From Syntrophomonas sp. UBA4922 (lineage in GTDB: Bacteria > Bacillota > Syntrophomonadia > Syntrophomonadales > Syntrophomonadaceae), in assembly GCA_002398825.1 (NCBI GenBank), contig DHBS01000007.1, positions 26,806 through 90,805 on the forward strand: a stretch of DNA of 64,000 nucleotides. Direction: 5' to 3'. Positions 53,384 to 63,276 of this stretch are shown one piece after another. Every line of letters begins with the position of its first letter. Position 1 is the stretch's first letter. A model generated the notes under the pieces. The model was not told the origin of the DNA and did not search any database. It saw only the letters and a program-made list of their open reading frames with translations. The position numbers and the translations under genes were made by a program.

Positions 53384-53830
53384 CTCCATCCTCCCTAAAA
53401 GCTGATTGCATATCCTAGCGGCGCCGAACTTCTGTCCCATTTCCCCCAAATTATACTATCTTATGTTATTATTCAGTATAATTATGGTTTATTCCTATTT
53501 CATAATAAAATTTTTATCAATGATTATTTGTCCATTGATGAAAACAGGAGATGATTCCCCGGTTTGCTCTTTAGAACAAGCCGGAAAATCGTCTCCTGTG
53601 TCTGCGCAGCCATCCTGCAAGTATGAAAACCATAGGCTGGCAAAAATAAAATATTAAAGCGATTCCATTTTTTCAGGGTTTCGTGATGATTATCATAACA
53701 TTGACGCTGAGTATTACGCTTTTTCGCAATTCCTTGATTAAGAAAACAGTAGTGACGATATTGTCGTTTCTGGCGATTTTATTTTTCAACCGGCAAGCCG
53801 CCAGGAAACAAAAAACATCCCCAGTCGCTT
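53384..53830. other. Intergenic region between the SPFH group and the nif operon
   Basis: AT-rich stretch of about 450 bases. On the minus strand TATAAT at 53455-53450 may be the -10 of the SPFH gene, without a clear -35. The long inverted repeat at 53544-53599 is described separately. No coding frame has a ribosome binding site. Confidence 0.5.
53544..53599 (-). terminator. Probable terminator of the nif operon
   Basis: ACAGGAGACGAT at one end pairs with ATCATCTCCTGT at the other (one mismatch), with an inner CCGG.TTG stem, and TTTTC follows on the minus strand. It lies 230 bases after the stop of the last nif-operon gene. Confidence 0.5.
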
Positions 53831-54451
53831 CTACTTACTGTAAGCAATGAGTATCCTGCTTTCATTTCCGGCAATTTTCTCCACGACGCCGCGCAGTTCT
53901 CCGCTCAGAATTTTGGCCACCAGCCAGGGGGGAGCATGATCGCAGAGGATTTCCAGGGTCAGAAATTCACCTTTTTTAAGAATCGGCTGCAGAATTTGTT
54001 TGGAGCTGAGCCCGTTTCCGCATCCCTGCATACCATGGAGAGAAATCCTCAGATGGCCCGGATATACCTCCTCGGCCGCCGGCCCGGGCTTTTCGTCAAG
54101 CCCATCCTCCCTGCAAGCAGATTCGGTTTCCTCGTCCAGAATCATCTGCAGAAAGGCCGGCGGTTTGCCTTTAATCTCCCAAATCGCATAACCGTGCTTT
54201 TCCAACTCAAAGTACGGCGCTCCGCTTACGGATAATGCTGCGAGCACCTTACACTCACCCAGAAAGGCAATTAATTCTTTCATTTTTAAACGCAGTTGGT
54301 GGAGATTGAAGACCTCCCCGATGCAAAAGGGCATGGCCTTTAACAGGCTCCATTGCCGGCCGGTTTTTTTATAGATGACAATCTCTGCTGAATCATGCAA
54401 GGTGGCGGTTTTCCCATGTCCTCCCAGAACCACCGCTATCTCTTCGTTCAT
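53831..54451 (-). CDS. AnfO-family nitrogenase accessory protein
   Basis: 206 residues from ATG 54451, eight bases after AGGAGG. The N-terminal half (EIAVVLGGHGKTATLHDSAE, ELEKHGYAIWEIKG) and the C-terminal half (HLRISLHGMQ, SSKQILQPILKKGEFLTLEI, DHAPPWL) follow the AnfO pattern: two alpha/beta halves joined by a variable acidic linker. AnfO is known as an accessory protein for iron-only nitrogenase in Azotobacter and Rhodobacter. Here it ends a molybdenum nif operon with no anfHDGK nearby. The name rests on remembered family patterns, so alternatives such as a NifX/NafY-like carrier should be kept open. Confidence 0.72.
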   Translation of the reverse strand: MNEEIAVVLGGHGKTATLHDSAEIVIYKKTGRQWSLLKAMPFCIGEVFNLHQLRLKMKELIAFLGECKVLAALSVSGAPYFELEKHGYAIWEIKGKPPAFLQMILDEETESACREDGLDEKPGPAAEEVYPGHLRISLHGMQGCGNGLSSKQILQPILKKGEFLTLEILCDHAPPWLVAKILSGELRGVVEKIAGNESRILIAYSK

Positions 54452-54491
54452 AGGCTTTTCCTCCTCTTTCCCACTTTTCATAGGACAATTT

Positions 54492-55418
54492 TTAAATCAC
54501 CTTTTTTATCGCTTTCACCGGGCACAGCTCTCCCCCGGCCCCGTCCATGACCAGGTCCTTTCCCAGCAAACCGATGGCGTCGGCCCGGCATTGGCGGCAA
54601 TGATACATCTGCTGAAGATCTGACGCACACCTTTGACGCATGGCATGAAGCTCGTGAACACCGGTAGGGGAGGCGTTCTCGAAAACGCTTCCCGGAGCCG
54701 GGATCAAAGGCATGATGTTGCTGATAAAAGCTCCCCGGGCGCCGACTGCTTTCACTATGTCGGGGATATGCCGATCGTTTATGCCGGGTATCATGACAGT
54801 GTTGACCTTGATGACCGCACCCCGTCCGGCCAGATATTGAATGGCTTCCAACTGGTTTCGGATCAGCAGTCGGGCTCCTTCCGCGCCATCATAACGGCGG
54901 CCTTCAAACCAAACCTGTTGGTATATCCGGGCGCCGATGGCTGCTTTCAGGCTGTTCACGGTGACAGTGATGTGCTTAACCCCCAGTTCCAATAGAGCGT
55001 CCGCGCACTTGAGCAGTTTGAGCCCGTTGGTGGACAGGCAGAAAATGGTATCCGGAATCATTTCCTTGATCATACCGATGGTCTGCCGTGTTGCGGGCCA
55101 GTTGGCCAGGGCGTCTCCAGGACCGGCAATGCCTACCACTTTGATGTTGTCGTGCCGGGAGCGTACCCGGACATACAGACGGCAAGCCTCTTCCGGGGTA
55201 AGCAGCGCGCTGGCCACGCCGGGACGGCTTTCATTATTGCAGTCAAAGCGGCGGTTGCAATAATTGCAACTGAGATTGCAGGCCGGAGCCACCGGCAGGT
55301 GGATGCGGCCGTATTGACGATGGGCCTCAGTGGAAAAACAGGGATGCTGCCGGGTTTTTTCATCTGACCGCTGCGGGTCATGTTCAATCCTGTATTTCGA
55401 CGTACAAGTGCATTTCAT
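54492..55418 (-). CDS. nifB: Nitrogenase cofactor biosynthesis radical SAM protein
   Basis: A 308-residue NifB of the short type without a NifX-like C-terminal domain. HPCFSTEAHRQYGRIHLP leads to the radical SAM cluster cysteines C47, C51 and C54 (ACNLSCNYCNRRFDC); VVGIAGPGDALAN and the C-terminal CRQCRADAIGLLGKD are also NifB markers. It builds NifB-co, the iron-sulfur-carbide core of the nitrogenase cofactor. It lies after nifN and before the AnfO-family gene. Confidence 0.96.
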   Translation of the reverse strand: MKCTCTSKYRIEHDPQRSDEKTRQHPCFSTEAHRQYGRIHLPVAPACNLSCNYCNRRFDCNNESRPGVASALLTPEEACRLYVRVRSRHDNIKVVGIAGPGDALANWPATRQTIGMIKEMIPDTIFCLSTNGLKLLKCADALLELGVKHITVTVNSLKAAIGARIYQQVWFEGRRYDGAEGARLLIRNQLEAIQYLAGRGAVIKVNTVMIPGINDRHIPDIVKAVGARGAFISNIMPLIPAPGSVFENASPTGVHELHAMRQRCASDLQQMYHCRQCRADAIGLLGKDLVMDGAGGELCPVKAIKKVI

Positions 55419-55438
55419 GGTTTGTTCACCTCGATTTT

Positions 55439-56818
55439 CTAGAATTTGCCGGAAGGTTCTGAATAGTATTTTTTCAGCATTCGGGGCCGGTAAGCGCTCA
55501 GCTTACTGTCCAGTAAACAGTTGGTGATGCGGTCCAAAAGCATCATCGTGCCTGCATAGCCAACCGATACCAGGCGCTGTCCTCCCACCCGGTCGTGAAT
55601 CGGAAAGCCCAGGCGCACTAGGGGAATCCCTTCACGTTCCGTCAAATATCTGCCGTCGGAATGCCCGATGGCGATGTTGGCCTCTGCTTTGACCGCCAGG
55701 TCCCTGATCACTGCCAAGTCGGTTTCCGTCACAGTCGCCACATCGGTCCGGCCCGCTGTCAAAGTTTGCATTTCCAATTCCAGGGCCTTGCTGTGAACGC
55801 CGCTGGCAGCCACCGCCGGGACAATCCCATTCTCCATGCAGATGCTGCTGACGGCCAGGACCATATCAGGATCGCCAAAAATAACGGCGCGCCCTTCGGC
55901 ATTATATTTGTGGGAGTCGATCATGCCGTCCAGCAAGCGGCCTCTTTCCCGTTGCAGAACATCGGGGAGGGGTTGGCCGGTCAACTCCTTCAGAAGGTTG
56001 ACAAAAAGGTCGGTGGCTTCGATCCCTACAGGAACGGGGCTATTATACAAAGGCACTTCGAAAGTGCCGGCCAGGTATCGGCCTGGGGACAAATGGGTCT
56101 CTACGCACCTGCTCATTTCAATGGTGGCAGACGCTCCGCCCATCATGGCCAGCTCCTGCAGACTGGTGCCGCCGCCGGCGATTTTTTGGTAAGGACGCGC
56201 AAATGGACTGTCCAGGGTTTCCGAATAATCGGGGCAGAGAATATAATCCACCCCCATAAGATCCATTATTCTTTTGATTTCCCGCACCTCGGCCGGGGTG
56301 AGATGGGGGACGATTACGTTGATGCGGTGGTGTTTGGGGACCGGTCGGGCGATGCGGGCTATAATGTGTCTGACTGCCAGGAAATAGCCCTCACTGTGGC
56401 CGCCCCCATACCCCGGTGTGGGGACGCTGACCAGGGGATAAGCGCCCATGTCCCGCTCAACCGTGTATTCTGCAGCAATGCGCGCGATATCTTCCCCGAT
56501 GGTCTCGGCCAGACAGGTGGAAAGAATCCCGATCAGTTCAGGATGGTAGACTTGAATCAGATGATCCAGTCCTTTTTTCAAATGGACGCTTCCGCCATAG
56601 ATGGTTCCCGGCTCGGTGATCGAACTGGAAGCCACGTCGATGGGTTCGTTGTAATGCTCGGAAATATGCCGGCGCATATAGGTGCTGCACCCCTGTGAAC
56701 CATGAATAATGACCATTGCGCCCTGTATGCCTTTGAAAGCCAGTATCGCTCCCAGAGGCATGCAGGCGTGGCAGGGGTTTTCAATCACGCTGTGGCGCAT
56801 CGTTTTGATCGCTTCCAT
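55439..56818 (-). CDS. nifN: Nitrogenase cofactor scaffold subunit NifN
   Basis: 459 residues from ATG 56818, eight bases after GGAGG; longer starts would overlap nifE. The NifK/NifN N-terminus is ENPCHACMPLGAILAFKG with HGSQGCSTYMRRHISEHYNEP; STCLAETIGEDI and TPGYGGGHSEGY follow. As NifEN beta-like subunit it helps convert NifB-co to the mature cofactor. It shows a free NifN, not fused to NifB. Confidence 0.93.
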   Translation of the reverse strand: MEAIKTMRHSVIENPCHACMPLGAILAFKGIQGAMVIIHGSQGCSTYMRRHISEHYNEPIDVASSSITEPGTIYGGSVHLKKGLDHLIQVYHPELIGILSTCLAETIGEDIARIAAEYTVERDMGAYPLVSVPTPGYGGGHSEGYFLAVRHIIARIARPVPKHHRINVIVPHLTPAEVREIKRIMDLMGVDYILCPDYSETLDSPFARPYQKIAGGGTSLQELAMMGGASATIEMSRCVETHLSPGRYLAGTFEVPLYNSPVPVGIEATDLFVNLLKELTGQPLPDVLQRERGRLLDGMIDSHKYNAEGRAVIFGDPDMVLAVSSICMENGIVPAVAASGVHSKALELEMQTLTAGRTDVATVTETDLAVIRDLAVKAEANIAIGHSDGRYLTEREGIPLVRLGFPIHDRVGGQRLVSVGYAGTMMLLDRITNCLLDSKLSAYRPRMLKKYYSEPSGKF

Positions 56819-56822
56819 CCTT

Positions 56823-58178
56823 TTATCCTCCTTGCTTAACATATTTCCAGACCGGTGAGCAAACGGTATGATATACTTCCCGGGCAAAATGGACTGCGCC
56901 TTCGAAACCGCTCAAAGGATGCTTGCGATCATGATTGTGGTCTATGAAGGCAACCCCCAGCTTGTATGCCAGAGGCCTTTCTTTGACGCCCCCCACCAAC
57001 AGATCCGCTCCCTGTCTGCTCATAAAACGTTCCAATTCCGCCGGATTGGCGTCGTCGAGAATCACGGTGCCGTCCTCGACCAGATTGTGGATCTCATCAT
57101 ATTCCTCTTTGCGGCCGGTTTGCGTGCCGATCATGACGACCTCAACGCCCAGTTCGCGGAATTGCTTGATCAGAGATATGGCTTTGAAGCCTCCTCCCAC
57201 GTAAACTGCGGCTTTTTTACCGCTCAGCTTATCCCGGTAAGCCTGAATGAACGGCTCCGCCTGGCCGGCTTCCTCTGCGATCAATTCCTCGGTGCGCGCC
57301 ATGACCTCCTCATCGCCTGTGGCCGATGCGATCAAGCGCAGCGAATCGGCACTATCCTGAAGACCTAAAAAGGATACATGAAAAAACGGTATGCCGTATC
57401 GCTCCTGCATTCTTTTCGCCAGGTAGCCCATGGAGCCCGCGCACTGAACAATATTAAAAGCCGCAGCCGGCGCCGTCTGCAGAGCTTTCAAACTGGAGTC
57501 CCCGGTGAAAGCAGCATTCAGTTTTACGCCCATGCGCCGCAAATAACCGCCAATAATCCACAACTCTCCCGCCAGGTTATAATCGCCCAGGTAATTGATG
57601 CCCGGCTCCATAGCCGGCAACGGGCTATTCCCGGCTTCCATCAGGCGCATCAAGACTTCACAGGCCACCCGGTAGCCTTCGGACTTATTGCCGGCAAAAC
57701 CGCTGGATTCCACCGGCAATACGGCAATGCCGTGCCGCTGCGCCGCCGCCCGGCACACCGCTTCCAGATCATCGCCGATAACCCCCGCCACACAAGTGGA
57801 ATACACCAGTACCAGCGGCGGGTGGTATTTTTGCACCAGTTCATCGATGGCTGCCGCAAGTTTCCTCTCTCCGCCGAAAATAATGTCCTGCTCCTTGAGA
57901 TCGGTGGAAAAACTGTATCGATAAAGCTCCGCCCCGCTGCTCAGGCTGCCCCGGATATCAAAGGTGTAGCTGGCGCAGCCGATGGGACCGTGCACCAGAT
58001 GAACCGCATCGGTAATGGGGTTTAGAACCACCCGGGCCCCGCAGTACACACAGGCCCGCTGGCTCACGCTTCCGGAAACACTGTCCGCTTCACAGCTTTG
58101 TGTTGGCATCCGTTCGCCTTTGGTGCGTATAAACCCGGTTCTTGCTTTCAGCAGCGTCTCTCCGCGGTCTGTTTTCAT
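56823..58178 (-). CDS. nifE: Nitrogenase cofactor scaffold subunit NifE
   Basis: A 451-residue protein with ACVYCGARVVLNPITDAVHL and HGPIGCASYTFDIRG, STCVAGVIGDDLEAV, IVQCAGSMGYLAKRMQERYG and SGFEGAVHFAREVY. The overall pattern is NifD-like but lacks the cofactor histidine context (KQLH) of NifD and has no clostridial insertion. It forms the NifEN scaffold with NifN. A GGGGG site lies eight bases before the ATG; the gap to nifK is 19 bases. Confidence 0.93.
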   Translation of the reverse strand: MKTDRGETLLKARTGFIRTKGERMPTQSCEADSVSGSVSQRACVYCGARVVLNPITDAVHLVHGPIGCASYTFDIRGSLSSGAELYRYSFSTDLKEQDIIFGGERKLAAAIDELVQKYHPPLVLVYSTCVAGVIGDDLEAVCRAAAQRHGIAVLPVESSGFAGNKSEGYRVACEVLMRLMEAGNSPLPAMEPGINYLGDYNLAGELWIIGGYLRRMGVKLNAAFTGDSSLKALQTAPAAAFNIVQCAGSMGYLAKRMQERYGIPFFHVSFLGLQDSADSLRLIASATGDEEVMARTEELIAEEAGQAEPFIQAYRDKLSGKKAAVYVGGGFKAISLIKQFRELGVEVVMIGTQTGRKEEYDEIHNLVEDGTVILDDANPAELERFMSRQGADLLVGGVKERPLAYKLGVAFIDHNHDRKHPLSGFEGAVHFAREVYHTVCSPVWKYVKQGG

Positions 58179-58197
58179 GACCCGCTCCCCCCCTTTT

Positions 58198-59583
58198 TTA
58201 CATGATCAGCTCCAGGTCCTCATCACGGGCATCCCGGTCCACCCGGTCCTGGAGGGCGTTGTCGATCATTTCCATGAGCCGCAGGGCTCCCCGGTAGCCC
58301 ACCACAGGCAGGTAGGAATGCACTCCCCGGTCGAGTATGGGAAACCCGACCCGCACCAGGGGAATATCTTCGGCCCGGGCAATATACTTTCCATAGGTGT
58401 TGCCGATCAACAGATCGACCGGTTCATTTTTAATCCACTGATGCAGTTCAAAAAGGTCGCCGCCGGCTTTGACCCGCCCTGCCAGTCCCGCATCCTCCAG
58501 CATGGCCGTGACGGTCGCCTCGAAGTTGCCCTGGGCTCCGCCCAGGGAGGTGTTGGGGGTGCCGGTCAGAAGATGAACGGGTTTCATGCCCAGGCTTAGG
58601 ACCATCTCCGTAAGGCTGGCCACAATGTCCGGGTCGCCGAAAATGGCCACCTTTTTTCCATGAAAGTGATAGTGCAGATCCGTCATGATGTCCACCAACT
58701 GTCCTCTTTCCTCTTCAATTTCATCAGGGACCTCAGCCACGAAATGCTGTCTCAAGGCCATGATCAAAGCATCCGTGGCCTGAATTCCGATCGGAGTCCG
58801 TAAAACCACTGCCGGAACCAGACACTTCCTCTCCAGCTGGTAAGCCGGGTCCGAGGCGGCATATTCCCCCAATGCCAGAGTCAGGCTTGAATTGCCGGAA
58901 TCCCGGATGGCCTCCACCCTGGCGCCGCCTTTGGGGAACATGTTAAACTGACCGCTCATAGGTGAATCCAGGCTGCCGGAAGTGTCCGGAAACATAATGA
59001 AAGGCACCCCCATAAGAGCGGTAAGCCGCTTGATTTCACGCATATCGCCGGGGTTGAGAAATCCGGGCAGAATATTCACCTGCTCCCGCTTGTTCTCCAG
59101 GCTTGCTTCCGCCAGGTAATTCACCATGCCTTTGGTCATGTTGGAGAAGCCGGTAACATGGGAACCCTGATAACTGGGGGTGTTGGCATGAATCACCATT
59201 TTGCCCGGGGGGATGGCTGCCGACTTGATAATGCTGGGGATATCGTCCCCGATGGTCTCCGACAGACAGGTGGTGTGTACGGCTATGACATCCGGATTGT
59301 ACAGGGTGAATACATTTTTGATGGCGGTTTTCAGATTGGCGCTGCCGCCAAACACCGAGGCTCCTTCCGTAAAAGAACTGGTGGAAGCCATCACCGGCTC
59401 GCGGAAATGGCGGGTCAAATGGGAGCGATGATAGGCGCAGCATCCCTGAGAGCCATGGCTGTGGGGGAGGCAGCGGTGAATCCCCAAGGCCGCATACATG
59501 GCGCCGATAGGCTGACAGGTTTTGGCCGGATTGATGACCGCGCCGGTTCTGGCGATTATTTCTCTGGGTGTACTGTCAAGCAT
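58198..59583 (-). CDS. nifK: Nitrogenase molybdenum-iron protein beta chain
   Basis: A 461-residue chain with the short N-terminus of the Clostridium type. P-cluster ligands are C23 (KTCQPIGA), C48 (HGSQGCCAYHRSHL) and C106 (TTCLSETIGDDI). TPSYQGSHVTGF and FGDPDIV are further NifK marks. It pairs with NifD and carries half of the P-cluster. It overlaps the nifD end by eight bases. Confidence 0.96.
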   Translation of the reverse strand: MLDSTPREIIARTGAVINPAKTCQPIGAMYAALGIHRCLPHSHGSQGCCAYHRSHLTRHFREPVMASTSSFTEGASVFGGSANLKTAIKNVFTLYNPDVIAVHTTCLSETIGDDIPSIIKSAAIPPGKMVIHANTPSYQGSHVTGFSNMTKGMVNYLAEASLENKREQVNILPGFLNPGDMREIKRLTALMGVPFIMFPDTSGSLDSPMSGQFNMFPKGGARVEAIRDSGNSSLTLALGEYAASDPAYQLERKCLVPAVVLRTPIGIQATDALIMALRQHFVAEVPDEIEEERGQLVDIMTDLHYHFHGKKVAIFGDPDIVASLTEMVLSLGMKPVHLLTGTPNTSLGGAQGNFEATVTAMLEDAGLAGRVKAGGDLFELHQWIKNEPVDLLIGNTYGKYIARAEDIPLVRVGFPILDRGVHSYLPVVGYRGALRLMEMIDNALQDRVDRDARDEDLELIM

Positions 59584-61192
59584 TTTCCATATCTCCTTTC
59601 ACCAGGGTTCCTTCCAGCAAAGGCCGGTGGGCCCAGGGAGGCTCGATGTAATTCCAGGTAGGGCTGGCAAAGCTCATGGCCACGTCCCGGGCAAAATTCA
59701 GCGCTCCTTCAAAACCGGCGTAAGGACCGCTATAATCGTAATTGTGCAGTTGTTTGGAAGGAATGCCCATCTTCTGCACCACATATTTGTCTTTAATCCC
59801 CGAGGAGAAAATATCGGGCTTGAGGATACGGATAAGCTCCTCGGTCTCAAAGTGGTTCAGATCGTCCACGATTACGCTCCCGTCTTTCATATCCTGAATC
59901 ATGCCGGCGTAGGTGCTCAAGGCGATTTTGTCTTTTAACTCCGCGGCGCGTTCCGGCGATAATTTCAGGCGAAAGCGATTTTCATCGGGCGCCACATGCA
60001 AATCGGGAATATTCTTGCTGTCCGAATCGGATTTGATATTCGGTATGACTTGGCGCCCCTCATAATCATCGCGGTGGGCAAACACGTAGCCGGCTAAAAT
60101 GGTCTCAATGCCCAGCTCTTCATACAGGCCTTGATAATGATGGCCCCGGGATCCCCCTACGTAGCAGAACGCAGTCTTGCCGGCGCAGATCCGCCGGTAA
60201 GGCAGCAACTGCGGTTCTATACGGGCCAATTCCCGGGTAATATAATCCTCCGTGCGTTCAATCAATTCCCGCTCCCCGAAATATAAGGCCAAACTGCGCA
60301 AGGCTTCCACTGTGGAGCGGATGCCGATAAAATTTATTTTGAGCCAGGGAGTGCCGTACTTAACTTCCAGCATGGAAGCAATATAATTGATGGAGCGGTG
60401 GCACTGCACCAGGTTCAGCTCCGCCACGTGAGCGTTGCTCAACTCTTCAAAAGATCCGTCCCCGGTCATTACGGCTTGAATATGGTAGCCCAGCTCCTCC
60501 AGCATCTTTTTAATCACCCAGCCGTCTCCGCCGATGTTGTACTCGCCCAGAATATTGACGGTGTATTTTTGCGGTGCTTCCTCCATGTCACCCGCCCCAA
60601 TGACATGTTCGGTCAGCCCGTTGTTGGCGATATGATGGCCGGCCGATTGGCTGACCCCTTTGTATCCCTCGCAGCTGTAGGCGGTGACATTGATGCCGTA
60701 TTTTTCCCGGGCACTTCTGGCTACAGCCTGAATGTCATCCCCGATCAGCCCCACCGGACAGGTGGCGGAAATGGTGATGGCTTGGGGCTGGAAGATTTGG
60801 ACGACTTCGTCTATGGTCCGGGCCAGTTTTTTCTCTCCCCCGAAAACGATGTCGCTTTCCTGCATGTCAGTTGATACACAATAGGGCAAAAAATTCTTCA
60901 TGGGGGCTTTTGACACCCCCTTGTTGCGGCGCGTCAACCAGGCATAATATCCGCAGCCTATGGGGCCGTGGACGATGTTGACCACATCTTTCAGCGGTCC
61001 CAGAACCACGCCTTTGCAGCCGGCAAAGGCGCAGCCCCGGCTGGAAATGATGCCGGGAATGGTTCTGGTATTGGCTTCGATTTCCTGATTTTCCTGAGTA
61101 ATATTCTTGATAAGGATGTGTTTTTTCCGGTTGCGTTTTTCTTTGGCCGGATATTTGTTCAGTATTTCATCCAAAGTGTTATGGTTAAGCAT
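59576..61192 (-). CDS. nifD: Nitrogenase molybdenum-iron protein alpha chain
   Basis: 538 residues from ATG 61192, seven bases after AGGAGG. P-cluster cysteines are C54, C80 and C145; cofactor ligands are C264 (LVQCHRSINY) and H483 (SKQLHNYDY); Q182 and the histidines of SQSAGHHIAN are the conserved second-shell residues. An insertion of about 50 residues (AHRDDYEGRQVIP, SDSKNIPDLHVAPDE) is shared with Clostridium pasteurianum NifD and marks the Mo-type rather than V- or Fe-only enzymes. No anfG/vnfG gene follows. It contains the dinitrogen-reducing site. Confidence 0.96.
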   Translation of the reverse strand: MLNHNTLDEILNKYPAKEKRNRKKHILIKNITQENQEIEANTRTIPGIISSRGCAFAGCKGVVLGPLKDVVNIVHGPIGCGYYAWLTRRNKGVSKAPMKNFLPYCVSTDMQESDIVFGGEKKLARTIDEVVQIFQPQAITISATCPVGLIGDDIQAVARSAREKYGINVTAYSCEGYKGVSQSAGHHIANNGLTEHVIGAGDMEEAPQKYTVNILGEYNIGGDGWVIKKMLEELGYHIQAVMTGDGSFEELSNAHVAELNLVQCHRSINYIASMLEVKYGTPWLKINFIGIRSTVEALRSLALYFGERELIERTEDYITRELARIEPQLLPYRRICAGKTAFCYVGGSRGHHYQGLYEELGIETILAGYVFAHRDDYEGRQVIPNIKSDSDSKNIPDLHVAPDENRFRLKLSPERAAELKDKIALSTYAGMIQDMKDGSVIVDDLNHFETEELIRILKPDIFSSGIKDKYVVQKMGIPSKQLHNYDYSGPYAGFEGALNFARDVAMSFASPTWNYIEPPWAHRPLLEGTLVKGDMENA

Positions 61193-61246
61193 CACTTTTC
61201 CTCCTTTGCGAATCGAACCGTATAGTGGATGCCGCCTGCCGGCCGT

Positions 61247-61627
61247 TTATATAGCCGCTTCTCCGCTTTCACCGGTTCTGATTCTTAGCGCATCCAATAC
61301 CGGCAGGACAAAAATCTTCCCATCGCCTCGATTTCCTTCTTGGTTTACCTGCAGGATAGTTCCAATAATCCCAGGCACTTGATCGTCATGAGCCATGACG
61401 GTGAGCAAGCGTTTGGGAATCAGGCGTCCACCTCGGGCAATGCTGTCTTGAATGGTGGAACCGATTTCCTCATTAGCTCCCAATTGAGCCAGCAGGGTAA
61501 AATCAACCGGGCTTCTGCCCCGGCCCTGAACCTTGATGGCATGAAGGCCGCAGATCCCTGTGTCCGCCAGAGCTTTTTTGGTTTGGTTGACTTTATTCAT
61601 GCGAATGATGGCGACAACTTCCTTCAT
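61247..61627 (-). CDS. nifI2: Nitrogen regulatory PII-like protein NifI2
   Basis: 126 residues from ATG 61627, seven bases after AGGAGG. EVVAIIRMNKVNQTKKALAD, GRGRSP in the T-loop start and GDGKIFVLPVLDALRIRTGE are PII features; the longer T-loop region with LLAQLGANEEIGS and RLIPKRLLTVMAHDDQV is the NifI2 (GlnB-2) type. With NifI1 it switches nitrogenase off on ammonium addition by binding dinitrogenase, sensing 2-oxoglutarate and ATP. Confidence 0.93.
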   Translation of the reverse strand: MKEVVAIIRMNKVNQTKKALADTGICGLHAIKVQGRGRSPVDFTLLAQLGANEEIGSTIQDSIARGGRLIPKRLLTVMAHDDQVPGIIGTILQVNQEGNRGDGKIFVLPVLDALRIRTGESGEAAI

Positions 61628-61651
61628 AATCAAACCTCCTGACTGATCCGG

Positions 61652-61978
61652 CTACAACGCCTCTTCACCGCTGCTGATGGTGTAAACTTCTTCTACCGGG
61701 CTCACAAAAATTTTCCCGTCTCCAAAAGCTCCCTTGTCGCCGGTCTTGGCGTATTTGGAGATAATGCTGATGACATCATATTTGTCCTCATCATTGACCA
61801 CGATCAGCAGAAGCTCCTTGGGGATTTCATCATAGACAATTTCGCCTACGTTAATGCCCCGCTGCTTGCCGCGTCCCACCACATCATACTTGGTCACCGC
61901 GGGAAAACCGGCGCTGTTCAATTCGTCCAGGATGACATTGGTTCTCTCCGGTCTCACAATGGCTCTGATCATAATCAT
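61652..61978 (-). CDS. nifI1: Nitrogen regulatory PII-like protein NifI1
   Basis: 108 residues from ATG 61978, eight bases after AAGGAGG; a longer frame back to 62026 would overlap nifH. MIRAIVRPERTNVILDELN, DVVGRGKQRGINVGEIVYDE and GAFGDGKIFVSPVEEVYTI show the PII fold of the NifI1 type. It acts as a pair with NifI2. Placement between nifH and nifD is the arrangement of methanogens and several anaerobic bacteria. Confidence 0.93.
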   Translation of the reverse strand: MIMIRAIVRPERTNVILDELNSAGFPAVTKYDVVGRGKQRGINVGEIVYDEIPKELLLIVVNDEDKYDVISIISKYAKTGDKGAFGDGKIFVSPVEEVYTISSGEEAL

Positions 61979-62003
61979 TTTGGCCGCCTCCTTCATCACC
62001 GGC

Positions 62004-62899
<896 letters not shown>

Positions 62900-62970
62900 A
62901 CCTGCGGATTGATACAGTTTTGCCCAAAACCTTTATGCCCTCAGTTATCCGGGTGTCTGGGCCAACCATG

Positions 62971-63019
62971 GACAGAAACGCAAAGGCCCCCGTATTTCTA
63001 CGGAGACTCCTTTGCCCGG
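62971..63019 (-). promoter_or_regulatory. nifH leader hairpin B
   Basis: On the minus strand it begins GGGCAAAGGAGTC and ends GTTTCTGTCC. CAAAGG and TCCGTA pair with TACGGG and CCTTTG around GAAA. The 48-base unit is a degenerate repeat of hairpin A. Confidence 0.55.
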
Positions 63020-63040
63020 CATATCTATTAGAGGGAAGGG

Positions 63041-63088
63041 GACAGAAAATAAAAAGTCTTCGTGTGATTACGAAGACTTCCTTGCCCG
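63041..63088 (-). promoter_or_regulatory. nifH leader hairpin A (intrinsic-terminator shape)
   Basis: On the minus strand GGGCAAGG, a perfect ten-bp stem AAGTCTTCGT/ACGAAGACTT with a six-base loop, then TTTTTATTTTCTGTCC. It has the shape of a full terminator. It either ends the transcript of the upstream binding-protein gene or attenuates nif transcription. Confidence 0.6.
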
Positions 63089-63123
63089 ATTATATTGATT
63101 ATGGCTTTCTTTTATATTTTTAT

Positions 63124-63166
63124 ATATTACGTGATGCCGGCCGAAAATACAACTCTATTTTGCCGG
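63124..63166 (-). promoter_or_regulatory. Candidate nif promoter with overlapping palindrome
   Basis: Minus strand TTGTAT (63152-63147), 17 bases, TAATAT (63129-63124). An inverted repeat of CCGG and AAAATA halves (63137-63166) covers the -35 and spacer, as a repressor site would. No -24/-12 element is visible. The part 63167-63276 up to the binding-protein gene has a small CCCGC/GCGGG hairpin at 63188-63200. Confidence 0.35.
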
Positions 63167-63276
63167 TTATACTTGTATACATTAATCCCCGCAAGCGGGA
63201 TGCGTCAGGCAACAGCTATGCCCCTGTATTGAAAAGTCAACCGTACATTTATTGTCATGTCCGTACTATAGTAAAT

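Noticed and set aside
55661..56698. 345-codon plus-strand frame
   Set aside because: Antisense to nifN, produced by codon bias; no family motif.
59576..61192. Vanadium or iron-only nitrogenase
   Set aside because: The alpha chain has Mo-type ligand contexts and the clostridial insertion, and no delta-subunit gene is present between nifD and nifK.
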